Part shown: one piece after another, positions 8,246-16,502 of the stretch
How the letters are laid out: every line of letters starts with the position of its first letter
How positions within the stretch are numbered: position 1 is the first letter of the stretch
NCBI GenBank assembly: GCA_016803235.1
Contig: JADCLI010000050.1
Coordinates: 1-35,600 of the forward strand
Direction: 5' to 3'
DNA from: Pimelobacter simplex
Lineage (GTDB): Bacteria > Actinomycetota > Actinomycetes > Propionibacteriales > Nocardioidaceae
DNA length: 35,600 nucleotides
The notes under the pieces: generated by a model
The model's input: the letters and a program-made list of their open reading frames with translations, nothing else
The model's database searches: none
What the model was told of the DNA's origin: nothing
Program-made: the position numbers and the translations under genes

Positions 8246-9232
8246 TCACTCCAGCCAGGCGTCGACCTTGTCCTGGTTGTCCGCGATCCACTTGTCGGCG
8301 GCGTCCTCGGGCTTCATGCCGTCCTCGGAGATGTACTTGGCGACCTGGTTCTGGTCGTCGTTGGTCCAGGTGAAGCCCTTGACCAGGTCGACGCCCGAGC
8401 CGCCCTCCTCCTCCCACGAGGTCGACACGATCTTCTTCAGGTCGGTCTCGGGGTAGTCGCACGCGACCTTGGCCGGGTCGTCCTGGCAGCCGTCCTCGTA
8501 GGGAGGCAGGGCCACCTTCTCGAGGGGGACCTCGGCGAAGAGCCACTGCGGCTCGTAGAAGTAGCCGATCAGGAACTCCTTGTTCTTCTCGGCCTGCTGG
8601 AAGGCGGTGATGGTGGCCGCCTCGCTGCCGGAGAAGACGACCTTGAAGTCCAGGCCGAGGTTGCTGATGATCGCCTCGTCGAACTGGACGTAGGACGGGT
8701 CGGCACCCAGGAACTGGCCCTTGCCGCCCGACTCGGAGGTCGCGAACTGCTCGGCGTACTTGTTGAGGTTCTCGTGCTCGAGGATGTCCGGGTGCTCCTC
8801 GGCGAGCCACGGCGGGACGTACCAGCCGATGATGCCGACGTTGCCGTTCGGGCCGGCGTCCATCGCGCTGCCGTCACCCTCCTCGGCGAAGAACTTCTTC
8901 TCCAGGTCGGGGTGGCCCCAGTCCTCGATGACGACGTCGACCTCGCCGGTGCCGAAGCCCTGCCACGACACGTCCTCCTTGAGGTTCTTGTAGTTGACCT
9001 TGCAGCCCAGCTGCTCGCTCGCCACCCGCCCCACCACGTAGGCGCTGGCCTCGTAGCCGACCCACGGGTTGACCGCCATGTTGATCTCGCCGCACTCGCC
9101 GGCGCCGCCCGCCTTGGACTCGTTGGCCTTGGTCTCGTCGTCGATCGTGCCGCCGCCGCAGGCGGCGAGCAGGAGCGTCGCGGACGCCGCAACCGAGGTG
9201 AGGCCCGTCGCCCTCCAACTGATGTGTCGCAC
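8246..9232 (-). CDS. Glycine betaine-type ABC transporter substrate-binding lipoprotein
   Basis: A 328-residue extracytoplasmic binding protein. The signal peptide ends in the lipobox LLAAC with lipidation at Cys25, so it should be anchored to the outer face of the membrane. The mature part opens INMAVNPWVGYEASAYVVG, like OpuAC/ProX-type quaternary-amine binding proteins, and holds many Trp and Tyr residues (PWLAEEHP, EPQWLF, TSWEEEG) that could form an aromatic cage for a trimethylammonium group. GTG 9232 is chosen for AAGGAG 5 nt upstream. It is the last gene of the betB-betA-ATPase-permease-lipoprotein run, 45 bp after the permease. Glycine betaine, choline or a related betaine is the likely ligand; which one cannot be read from the sequence. 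Confidence 0.88.
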   Translation of the reverse strand: MRHISWRATGLTSVAASATLLLAACGGGTIDDETKANESKAGGAGECGEINMAVNPWVGYEASAYVVGRVASEQLGCKVNYKNLKEDVSWQGFGTGEVDVVIEDWGHPDLEKKFFAEEGDGSAMDAGPNGNVGIIGWYVPPWLAEEHPDILEHENLNKYAEQFATSESGGKGQFLGADPSYVQFDEAIISNLGLDFKVVFSGSEAATITAFQQAEKNKEFLIGYFYEPQWLFAEVPLEKVALPPYEDGCQDDPAKVACDYPETDLKKIVSTSWEEEGGSGVDLVKGFTWTNDDQNQVAKYISEDGMKPEDAADKWIADNQDKVDAWLE

Positions 9233-9277
9233 TGTTTCTCCTTGGTTGTCGTGTCGGACGTGTCGCGTGCTGTGGTG

Positions 9278-11296
9278 CTACCGGGCCGCAGGAGCACCGG
9301 AGCGGTGCGCGGCCGCCCGGGCGATGCGGTCGACCATGATCCCGAGCAGGACGATGCTGATGCCGGCCGCCGCTCCCTTGCCCCACTCCTCCGAGCGGGC
9401 GAAGCCGAGCACGACGTCGTAGCCCAGGGCGCCGGCGCCGACCAGGCCACCGATGACGGCCATGGCGAGGACGTAGAGCAGGCCCTGGTTGGCGGCCAGG
9501 ACCAGGGAGGCGCGCGCCATCGGGAGCTGCACCTTGACGATCTCCTGCCACCGGGTCGACCCGGTCGACCTGCCCGCCTCGATCGTCGACGGGGACACCG
9601 CCCGCACCCCGTCGGCCACCAGCTTGATCGCCACCGGGGCCGCGTAGACGACGCCGGCGACGATCGCGGTGAACCGGGTCGGGCCGAAGAGGGCGAGGAC
9701 CGGGATCAGGTAGACGAACGGCGGGATGGTCTGACCGGCGTCGAGGGTCGGGCGGAGCACGACGTCGACGGCCCGGCTGCGCGCCATCGCGACGCCGAGG
9801 ACGACGGCCAGCAGCATCACCAGGACGGTGCCGACCAGGGTCATGTTGAGGGTGACCATCGCGTCGTGCCAGAGGCCGAAGTAGAGCAGGCCGCCCAGGC
9901 AGACCACCGTCGGCGCGACGGCACGCAGGCCGCCGACGACGAACGCGAGCGCGAGGATGGCACCGCCCGCCAGCCACCACGGCGACTCGGAGAGCAAGGA
10001 CTGCAGCGGGTTGAGCAGGACGGCGCTGACCAGGTCCTTGAACGCCTGGGTGGCGTCGCGGAAGGTGTCGGTGAACCACTCGAAGAAGCCGTCGACGGCG
10101 TCGGCGACCTTCGGCGTCCACCCGGGGTCGTCGAGCTCGGCCGCCCACGGGTAGGTGCGCGAGAGGTGGAGGGCCACGAGCACCGGCACCGCCGCCGCGG
10201 CCAGCACGATCCGCCGCAGCCGCAGGTCCAGGCCACCGCGCGCCGCCATCTCGGAGTACTCGCTGGCCGCGGTCGTCGAGCGGTCGAGCATCACCGCCAT
10301 CACGACGATCAGCGCGCCCGGGACGAAGGCACCGCCGACGTCGTTCTTGACCAGCGCGTCCAGCACCGGCTGCCCCAGGCCCGGGCCGTCGACGTACGAC
10401 GCGATGGTGGCCATCGACAGGGCCGCCATGATCGTCTGGTTGAGACCCACGACGATGGTCTTGCGCGCCATCGGCAGCTGCACCTTGGTGAGTCGCTGCC
10501 ACCAGGTCTGGCCGGCCGAGTCGGTCGCCTCGATCGTCGTCGTGGACACGTTGCGGATGCCGTGGCCGGCGATCCGGATGATCGGCGGCAGCGCGTAGAC
10601 CAGGGTGCAGACGACCGCGCCCGCGGCACCGATGCCGAAGAACAGCACGATCGGCAGCAGGTAGACGAAGGTCGGCATCGTCTGGAAGATGTCGAGCACG
10701 GTGTTCGTCACCGCGTTGACCGCGCGGTTGCCCGTGCCGACGAGGACCGCGAGCGGCATGCCGATCAGCACCGAGACGCCCACGGCGACGAAGGTGACGA
10801 TCAGCAGGTCGATCGCCTCCGACCAGTAGCCGAAGACACCGAAGGACACGAACGAGGCCGCCACCAGGACGGCGATCCGCCAGCCGGCGACGGCGAGACC
10901 CACCCAGGTCGCGACCGCGGTCACGCCGAGCCAGCCGACCTGCGGCACCGGGCGCGGGAAGTCGGGGACCGACAGCATCCGCTGGAGCCAGTCGACCACC
11001 GAGGTGAACCAGGCGCCGAGGTCGTAGGTGAGCTGGATGACCGGGTTGTCGGCACGGCCGGCCAGGACGTCGTCGCGGAAGCGGCCGAGCGAGGTCTGGA
11101 CGTCGGTGTGCTCCCGTCCGGCGAGGGCGAGCGTGTCGGTGCCCTTGGTCAGGGCCCAGATCCCGACCCAGAGCACCACCACCCCGAGCGCCCAGGCCCA
11201 CCGCGGGATGCTGGCGATCGAGCGGCCCGGCCCGTCCCGCCCCGGTTGGTCCGGGGTCGGTGGCGCGGCGGCCGGCGGGGTCAGGGTGGCGCTCAC
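9278..11296 (-). CDS. Double-length glycine betaine-type ABC permease (two fused membrane domains)
   Basis: A 672-residue protein with two complete permease domains in one chain, about twice the length of ProW/OpuAB-type permeases. Each half carries the same cytoplasmic coupling loop for the ATPase: TWWQRLTKVQLPMARKTIVVG in the first and TRWQEIVKVQLPMARASLVLA in the second, each followed by similar glycine-rich membrane helices. A single polypeptide could therefore supply both halves of the membrane channel. The N-terminus is Pro/Ala-rich and cytoplasmic, followed by a first helix near IPRWAWALGVVVLWVGIWAL. The GTG start at 11296 overlaps the ATPase stop (GTGA). It works with the ATPase upstream and the lipoprotein downstream to import betaine or choline. 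Confidence 0.9.
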   Translation of the reverse strand: MSATLTPPAAAPPTPDQPGRDGPGRSIASIPRWAWALGVVVLWVGIWALTKGTDTLALAGREHTDVQTSLGRFRDDVLAGRADNPVIQLTYDLGAWFTSVVDWLQRMLSVPDFPRPVPQVGWLGVTAVATWVGLAVAGWRIAVLVAASFVSFGVFGYWSEAIDLLIVTFVAVGVSVLIGMPLAVLVGTGNRAVNAVTNTVLDIFQTMPTFVYLLPIVLFFGIGAAGAVVCTLVYALPPIIRIAGHGIRNVSTTTIEATDSAGQTWWQRLTKVQLPMARKTIVVGLNQTIMAALSMATIASYVDGPGLGQPVLDALVKNDVGGAFVPGALIVVMAVMLDRSTTAASEYSEMAARGGLDLRLRRIVLAAAAVPVLVALHLSRTYPWAAELDDPGWTPKVADAVDGFFEWFTDTFRDATQAFKDLVSAVLLNPLQSLLSESPWWLAGGAILALAFVVGGLRAVAPTVVCLGGLLYFGLWHDAMVTLNMTLVGTVLVMLLAVVLGVAMARSRAVDVVLRPTLDAGQTIPPFVYLIPVLALFGPTRFTAIVAGVVYAAPVAIKLVADGVRAVSPSTIEAGRSTGSTRWQEIVKVQLPMARASLVLAANQGLLYVLAMAVIGGLVGAGALGYDVVLGFARSEEWGKGAAAGISIVLLGIMVDRIARAAAHRSGAPAAR

Positions 11297-12366
11297 TGGT
11301 GCGCCTCCTCCTCGGCGACCACGACCCGCAGGATCGCGTCGTCGTCGACGATCCCGATCACGCGGTCGCCCTCGACCACGCGGACGGGATGCTCGGACGC
11401 CAGGGCCGCCTTCGCGGCCTGGCGGACGATGGTGTCGCAGGACATCACCGGCCCGTCCATCGAGTCGTCGGGGCGCGGCTCGCGCATCACCCACTTGAGG
11501 GTCAGCACGTGGGAGCGGGGCACCTCGGAGACGAAGTCGCGCACGTAGTCGTCGACCGGTGCTCCCACGACCTCGTCGGGCCGCCCGATCTGGACGATCT
11601 CGCCGTCGCGCATGATCAGGATCCGGTCGCCCAGCTTGAGCGCCTCCTGCAGGTCGTGGGTGATGAAGACCATCGTCTTGCGCAGGTCGCGGTGCAGCCG
11701 GATGACCTCGTTCTGCATGTCCCGTCGGATCAGCGGGTCGAGTGCCGAGAACGGCTCGTCGAAGAGCAGGATGCTCGGGTCGCCCGCCAGTGCCCTGGCC
11801 AGGCCGACCCGCTGCTGCATGCCGCCGGAGAGCTGGTCGGGATAGGAGTGCGAGAAGCCGTCGAGCCCGACCAGGGACACGACCTCCTCCGCCTTGGCGC
11901 GGCGCTCCTTCTTCTTCATCCCGCGGATCTCGAGCCCGTAGGCGATGTTGTCGATCACCTGGCGGTGCGGCAGCAGCCCGAAGTGCTGGAAGACCATCGA
12001 GACCCGGTTGCGGCGCAGGTCGCGCAGCTGGGCGTCCGAGGCGGTGGTCACGTCGATGCCGTCGATCAGCACCGACCCGGCGGTCGGCTCGATCAACCGG
12101 GTCAGACAGCGGACCAGGGTCGACTTCCCCGATCCCGAGAGCCCCATCACGACGAACACCTCACCCGGCGCCACCTCGAACGACACGTCCTTGACGCCCG
12201 CGACGCAGCCGGTCTTGGCCTTCAGCTCGGCGCGCGAGAGCTGCGCGTCCGGCGTGCCGATGATCCGGTCGGCCCGCGGGCCGAAGATCTTCCACAGGTT
12301 GCGCACCGACAGCGCGCTCTCGGCGGAGGTCGCCGCTGCGGTCTCCTTCTCGGTCGCCACGCTCAT
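11293..12366 (-). CDS. Glycine betaine-type ABC transporter ATPase with C-terminal CBS region
   Basis: A 357-residue ATPase. Walker A is GLSGSGKST (75-83), the Q-loop region is MVFQHFGLLPHR, the signature is LSGGMQQR, Walker B is ILLFDEP and the H-loop is FITHD. An N-terminal extension of about 55 residues before the core fold, including KIFGPRADRIIGTP, is typical of the ProV/OpuAA subfamily. The last 80 or so residues form a CBS-like region ending VIGIVDDDAILRVVVAEEEAHQ, which in OpuA-type importers senses ionic strength. Whether it does so here is unknown. ATGA overlap with the betA stop and GTGA overlap with the permease start show tight coupling of uptake with choline oxidation. Confidence 0.93.
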   Translation of the reverse strand: MSVATEKETAAATSAESALSVRNLWKIFGPRADRIIGTPDAQLSRAELKAKTGCVAGVKDVSFEVAPGEVFVVMGLSGSGKSTLVRCLTRLIEPTAGSVLIDGIDVTTASDAQLRDLRRNRVSMVFQHFGLLPHRQVIDNIAYGLEIRGMKKKERRAKAEEVVSLVGLDGFSHSYPDQLSGGMQQRVGLARALAGDPSILLFDEPFSALDPLIRRDMQNEVIRLHRDLRKTMVFITHDLQEALKLGDRILIMRDGEIVQIGRPDEVVGAPVDDYVRDFVSEVPRSHVLTLKWVMREPRPDDSMDGPVMSCDTIVRQAAKAALASEHPVRVVEGDRVIGIVDDDAILRVVVAEEEAHQ

Positions 12367-14087
12367 CTGTGCTCCTCACGGTTGCGGCTGTCGCCGGGTG
12401 GATGGAGTGGCATGCCGTCGCGGTAGCGGTAGTAGGGCACGTCGAGTGCCGGCAGCGGGGTGTTGCCGGCGATGAGGTCCGCGGCCTTCTCGGCCACCAT
12501 CATCACCGGCGCGTAGATGTTGCCGTTGGTGACGTACGGGAACACCGAGGCGTCGACGACCCGCAGGCCCTCGGTGCCGTGGACCCGCATCGAGGCCGGG
12601 TCGACGACCGCCATCTCGTCGATGCCCATCTTCGCGGTGCACGAGGGATGCAGCGCGGTCTCGGCGTCGGCCCGGACCCACTCGAGGATCTCCTCGTCGG
12701 TCTCCACCGACGGCCCCGGCGACAGCTCGCCGTCGTTGTACGGCGCGAAGGCCGGCTGGTTGAGGATGTCGCGGGCCACCCGCACCGCCTCGACCCACTC
12801 CTTGCGGTCGGTCGGGGTGGACAGGTAGTTGAACTGCAGGCTCGGGTGCACCCGCGGGTCGCGGCTCCTGATCCGCACCCAGCCCCGGGTGTCGGCGTAC
12901 ATCGGGCCGATGTGGACCTGGTAGCCGTGGGCGCCCTTCTCGAGGTTCTCGGGCGCCGAGCCGTCGTACCGGATCGCGATCGGCAGGAAGTGGAACATCA
13001 GGTTCGGATAGTCGACCTCGTCGTTGCTGCGGCAGAAGCCGCCGCCCTCGAAGTGGTTGGTCGCGCCGAGCCCGCTGCGGTGGAAGAGCCACTGGTAGCC
13101 GATCCGCGGCCGCTCGCGCAGGCGCAGGCCGGGCGCGATCGACACCGGCTGCTTCGAGGCGTACTGGATGTAGACCTCGAGGTGGTCCTGGAGGTTCTCC
13201 CCCACCCCGGGCAGGTGGTGGACGACGGGGACGCCGTGCTGGCGCAGCAGCGTCTCGTCGCCGATGCCCGAGAGCTGGAGGAGCTGCGGGGTGTTGATCG
13301 CGCCGCCGCACAGGATGACCTCGCCGGCGCTCACCGTGTGGGCGCGCCGGGCCCGCGTGTAGTCGACGCCCACCGCCCGCCGGCCCTCGAAGTTCACCTT
13401 CGTGACGAACGCGTAGGTCCGGACCGTGAGGTTCGCGCGCCTCATGACGGGGTGCAGGTAGGCCCGCGCCGCCGACCAGCGCCGCCCGCGGTGGACGTTG
13501 CGGTCGAAGCGGGCGAAGCCCTCCTGGCGGTAGCCGTTCACGTCGTCGGTGAGCGGGTAGCCCGCCTCCTGCGCGGCGGCGAAGAAGGCGGCGAAGAGCG
13601 GGTTGGCGGCCGGTCCCTGCTCCAGCCGCAACGGGCCGGCGCCACCGCGCCAGTCGTCGGCGCCGACGCTCCCGTCGACGAGGTAGCGGGTCTCCATCCG
13701 CTTGAAGTACGGCAGGCAGTGCAGGTAGTCCCAGGTCTCCATGCCGGGGTCGCGCGCCCAGCGCTCGTAGTCCATCGGGTTGCCGCGCTGGAAGATCATC
13801 CCGTTGATGCTGCTCGACCCGCCGAGGACCTTGCCCCGGGCGTGGAAGACCCGCCGCCCGCCCATGTGGGGCTCGGGGTCGGTCTCGTAGCGCCAGTCGT
13901 AGAGCCGGTTGCCGATGGGGATCGGCAGCGCGGCCGGCATGTGGATGAACGGGTCGATCCGGTAGTCGGAGCGCCCGGCCTCCAGCACCAGCACGCTGGT
14001 GCCCGGGTCGGCGGAGAGCCGGTTGGCCAGGGCGCAGCCCGCGGAGCCTCCGCCCACGATCACGTAGTCGTACCGCTCCGCACCCAT
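12363..14087 (-). CDS. betA: Choline dehydrogenase (GMC oxidoreductase)
   Basis: A 574-residue GMC-family flavoenzyme that should oxidise choline to betaine aldehyde. The FAD dinucleotide fold is YVIVGGGSAGCALANRL (8-24), with the acidic partner in VLVLEAGRSD. The GMC signature is GKVLGGSSSINGMIFQRG and the second one is SAGEVILCGGAINTPQLLQLSG. C-terminal catalytic features are ALHPSCTAKMG (His of the His/Asn pair) and VTNGNIYAPVMMVAEKAAD. YDWRYETDPEPHMGGRR is the stretch typical of BetA in this superfamily. Electrons probably go to the respiratory chain. It sits 15 bp downstream of betB and overlaps the ABC ATPase gene. Another alcohol substrate cannot be excluded from sequence, but the neighbours make choline the best call. 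Confidence 0.92.
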   Translation of the reverse strand: MGAERYDYVIVGGGSAGCALANRLSADPGTSVLVLEAGRSDYRIDPFIHMPAALPIPIGNRLYDWRYETDPEPHMGGRRVFHARGKVLGGSSSINGMIFQRGNPMDYERWARDPGMETWDYLHCLPYFKRMETRYLVDGSVGADDWRGGAGPLRLEQGPAANPLFAAFFAAAQEAGYPLTDDVNGYRQEGFARFDRNVHRGRRWSAARAYLHPVMRRANLTVRTYAFVTKVNFEGRRAVGVDYTRARRAHTVSAGEVILCGGAINTPQLLQLSGIGDETLLRQHGVPVVHHLPGVGENLQDHLEVYIQYASKQPVSIAPGLRLRERPRIGYQWLFHRSGLGATNHFEGGGFCRSNDEVDYPNLMFHFLPIAIRYDGSAPENLEKGAHGYQVHIGPMYADTRGWVRIRSRDPRVHPSLQFNYLSTPTDRKEWVEAVRVARDILNQPAFAPYNDGELSPGPSVETDEEILEWVRADAETALHPSCTAKMGIDEMAVVDPASMRVHGTEGLRVVDASVFPYVTNGNIYAPVMMVAEKAADLIAGNTPLPALDVPYYRYRDGMPLHPPGDSRNREEHR

Positions 14088-14102
14088 CTGTGCCCGTCCC
14101 GT

Positions 14103-15572
14103 CTACCCGGCGAACCAGCGCTGCTCGGCCGGTCGGATGTTGTGCCACACGTGCTTGGTCTCGCGGTACTCCTCGAGCCCGGCGAGGCCGAGCTCGCGGC
14201 CGGTGCCGGACTGCTTGAAGCCGCCCCACTCCGCCTGCGGCACGTACGGGTGGTAGTCGTTGATCCACACCGTTCCCATGCGCAGCCGGCCGGCGACCCG
14301 CTGGCCCTTGCCGGCGTCCTGGGTCCACACCGCACCGGCGAGGCCGTAGATGCTGTCGTTCGCGATCCGGACCGCCTCGTCCTCGTCGGTGAACGTCTCG
14401 ACCGTCAGCACCGGACCGAAGGACTCGTCCTGGGTCACGGACATGTCGCTGCGACAGCCGTCGAGAACGGTGGGCAGGTAGTAGAAGCCGTCGGCCAGCT
14501 CGGGTGCGTCGGGACGCCGGCCGCCGCAGCGCAGCACCGCTCCCTCGGCGAGCCCGGCGGCGACGTAGGCCTCCACCTTGTCGCGGTGGGCCGCGCTGGT
14601 CAGCGGCCCGGTCTCGGCCTTCTCGTCGAAGGGACCACCCAACCGGATCCGGCCGGCCCGATCGACCAGCGCGTCGACGAAGGTGTCGTGGACGGACTCC
14701 TCGACGAGCAGGCGGGCCCCGGCCGAGCAGACCTGGCCGGAGTGCAGGAAGACGGCGGTGAGCGCGAAGTCGAGGGCGACCTCGAGGTCGGCGTCGGCGA
14801 ACACGATGTTGGGGTTCTTGCCGCCCAGCTCGAGGGCGACCTTCTTCACCGTGCCGGCCGCGGCCGCCATCAGCCGCCGCCCCGTGGCCAGGCCGCCGGT
14901 GAAGGAGACGAGGTCGACGCGCGGGTCCTCGGCCAGGGGCGCGCCGGCGTCGGGTCCGGCGCCGAGGACCAGGTTGCCGACCCCGGCCGGCAGGCCGGCC
15001 TCGGTGAGCAGGCGCATCAGGTGGATCGCGGTGTGCGGCGTCAGCTCGCTGGGCTTGAGCACGAAGGTGTTGCCGGCCGCCAGGCACGGCGCGACCTTCC
15101 AGGCGACCTGCAGCAACGGGTAGTTCCAGGGAGCGATCAGGCCGCACACGCCGACCGGCTCGTGGACGATCCGGCTCACGACGTCGGCGTTCCCGGTGTC
15201 GACGACACGACCGGCGTCCTCGGCGGCGATCCGCCCGTAGTGTCGGAACACGCCGACGATGTCGTCGATGTCGTACTCCGACTCGACCAGGCGCTTGCCG
15301 GTGTCGAGCGACTCCATCCGCGCCAGCGCGTCCTTGTCGCGCACGAGCAGGTCCGCCACCCGCAGCAGCAGGTCGCCCCGCTCCCGGGCCGGCGTACCGG
15401 GCCAGGGACCGGCGTGGAAGGCCCGGTGGGCGGCGGCGATGGCGGCCCGGGTGTCGTCGGCGCTCGCCTCGTCGACCTCGCCGACCAGGGTGCCGTCGGC
15501 GGGACAGCGGATCTCGCGACGCCCTCCCGCGGCACCCGCGCACCACTCCCCGTCGACGAACAGATCCGGCAC
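14103..15572 (-). CDS. betB: Betaine aldehyde dehydrogenase
   Basis: A 489-residue aldehyde dehydrogenase expected to convert betaine aldehyde to glycine betaine. Visible parts are APWNYPLLQVAWKVAP, LKPSELTPHT, SFTGGLATGRRL, the general-base glutamate in LELGGKNPNIVF, the catalytic cysteine in HSGQVCSAGARL and the C-terminal EYRETKHVW. GTG 15572 gives the usual BetB opening (VPDLFVDGEWCAG), and GGGGTG lies 6 nt upstream. ATGs at 15605 and 15617 would add 11 or 15 residues, but 15605 lies inside the predicted operator and 15617 at its edge, so the shorter form is preferred. It is the first gene of the betBA-ABC operon. Pairing with betA supports the substrate; a GABA-type aldehyde is the main alternative. 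Confidence 0.88.
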   Translation of the reverse strand: MPDLFVDGEWCAGAAGGRREIRCPADGTLVGEVDEASADDTRAAIAAAHRAFHAGPWPGTPARERGDLLLRVADLLVRDKDALARMESLDTGKRLVESEYDIDDIVGVFRHYGRIAAEDAGRVVDTGNADVVSRIVHEPVGVCGLIAPWNYPLLQVAWKVAPCLAAGNTFVLKPSELTPHTAIHLMRLLTEAGLPAGVGNLVLGAGPDAGAPLAEDPRVDLVSFTGGLATGRRLMAAAAGTVKKVALELGGKNPNIVFADADLEVALDFALTAVFLHSGQVCSAGARLLVEESVHDTFVDALVDRAGRIRLGGPFDEKAETGPLTSAAHRDKVEAYVAAGLAEGAVLRCGGRRPDAPELADGFYYLPTVLDGCRSDMSVTQDESFGPVLTVETFTDEDEAVRIANDSIYGLAGAVWTQDAGKGQRVAGRLRMGTVWINDYHPYVPQAEWGGFKQSGTGRELGLAGLEEYRETKHVWHNIRPAEQRWFAG

Positions 15573-15597
15573 AGTGGCACCCCGCTCAAGGAATGTG

Positions 15598-15667
15598 TTG
15601 CGCATGACGCACGTCACTTCTCGCTACGCAACGATCTGAGAATGCTGCGATCCCGGCGTCCCGTCAA
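15598..15667 (-). promoter_or_regulatory. Promoter with tandem TTGCG boxes for the betBA-ABC operon
   Basis: On the minus strand TTGACG (15667-15662), a 17-bp spacer and CATTCT (15644-15639) form the promoter. Seven bp downstream lie two 15-bp boxes 19 bp apart. The promoter-proximal one is 15617-15631, with only the CGCAA half well conserved. The other is 15598-15612 (TTGCG-N5-CGCAC). The outer halves make GTTGCG-N24-CGCAAC over 36 bp, the same span as at 27619-27654. The layout matches the dimethylglycine oxidase promoter base for base in spacing. Confidence 0.65.
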
Positions 15668-15697
15668 GGACCCGGTGTGCCCCAGTTCACCCGGGAT

Positions 15698-16468
15698 TCA
15701 CTCCCGCCAGCTCCATCCCAGCCGGTGCGAGATCTCCCCCGCCGCGGCCAGGCACTGCGGGATGACGGCGTCCAACCGTTCGGCGGACAGCCGGAAGGTC
15801 GGGCCGGACACGCTGATCGAGGCGATGACGTCGCCGTGGGCGTTGCGGATCGGCGCGGCCACAGCCGTGAGCCCGACCTCGAGCTCGTCGATGGCCAGGG
15901 AGTAGCCCTGCTCGCGGATCTGCTCCAGCTCCTTGCGCAGCTGGGCCTTGCTGGTGATGGTGGCCGGCGTGAACCGGGCCAGCGAGCCGAGCGCGTCGGC
16001 CAGCTGCTCGGGCGTGAGCTCGCTCAGCAGCACCTTGCCGTTGCTCGTCGCGTGCAGCGGGATGTGCTGACCCACCCAGTTGTGCGACTGCAGGGCGGAC
16101 GAGCCCGCGACCTGGTCGAGGTAGAGCGCCGCGTGCTCGGCCCGGACCGTGAGGTTGACCGTCTCCCCGGTGTCCGCGGCCAGCTGCCGGGTGATCGGGC
16201 GCGCCTCCTGCACCAGGTCCAGTCGCGCCGTCGTGGCGCCGGCCAGACGCAGCAGGCCGACACCGAGCGAGTAGCGGCCCCGGTCGCCGGCCTGCTCGAC
16301 GAGCCGGTGTGCCTCCAGGGTGGAGACCAGCCGGAAGGCGGTCGACTTGTGCACCTCGAGCTCGGCCGCGATCTCCGTGACGCCGGCGGTGCCGAGCCGG
16401 GCGAGCACCTCCAGGATGGTCAGCGCCCGGTCGACCGACTGGACGGTGGCCGCCTCACTGTTGCTCAT
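15698..16468 (-). CDS. IclR-family regulator, probable repressor of betaine genes
   Basis: A 256-residue IclR-type regulator of standard length. The winged helix-turn-helix covers about residues 10-65 (LTILEVLARLG, VTEIAAELEVHKSTAFRLVSTLE). The C-terminal effector domain shows ADTGETVNLTVR, PLHATSNGKVLLSELT, and the late IclR signature LAIDELEVGLTAVAAPIR. It is encoded on the catabolic strand between purU and betB. ATG 16468 is preceded by its own TTGACC-N16-TAATGT promoter with only 6 nt before the start codon, so the message should be leaderless. A TTGCG-type box lies over that start, which suggests autoregulation. The same box at betB, dimethylglycine oxidase and BCCT-metF promoters makes this protein the best candidate for the regulon's repressor; the effector may be betaine or dimethylglycine (inference). 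Confidence 0.88.
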   Translation of the reverse strand: MSNSEAATVQSVDRALTILEVLARLGTAGVTEIAAELEVHKSTAFRLVSTLEAHRLVEQAGDRGRYSLGVGLLRLAGATTARLDLVQEARPITRQLAADTGETVNLTVRAEHAALYLDQVAGSSALQSHNWVGQHIPLHATSNGKVLLSELTPEQLADALGSLARFTPATITSKAQLRKELEQIREQGYSLAIDELEVGLTAVAAPIRNAHGDVIASISVSGPTFRLSAERLDAVIPQCLAAAGEISHRLGWSWRE

Positions 16469-16502
16469 GGCGCAACATTAGGCCCGATGCGGCACAGGTC
16501 AA
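16461..16502 (-). promoter_or_regulatory. Leaderless promoter and autoregulatory box of the first IclR gene
   Basis: On the minus strand TTGACC (16502-16497) overlaps the purU stop codon, then come 16 bp and TAATGT (16480-16475), then 6 nt to ATG. One 15-bp box, plus-strand TTGCT-N5-CGCAA (16461-16475), spans the first base of the -10 to the third codon. A bound dimer would block the promoter. A good second box 19 bp away is not evident; only CGGCA at 16490-16494 is weakly similar. Confidence 0.6.

Noticed and set aside
15640..15697. Hairpin with CCCGGTG/CACCCGGG arms between the IclR gene and betB as a terminator
   Set aside because: Arms are short and mismatched by a bulge, and the stretch overlaps the betB promoter region; evidence is too weak.
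12369..15905. A 1178-codon open frame antisense to betA and betB
   Set aside because: Long antisense frames are expected in very GC-rich coding DNA. It has biased Gly/Arg/Asp/Val composition, no recognisable domain, and the opposite strand holds clear enzymes.
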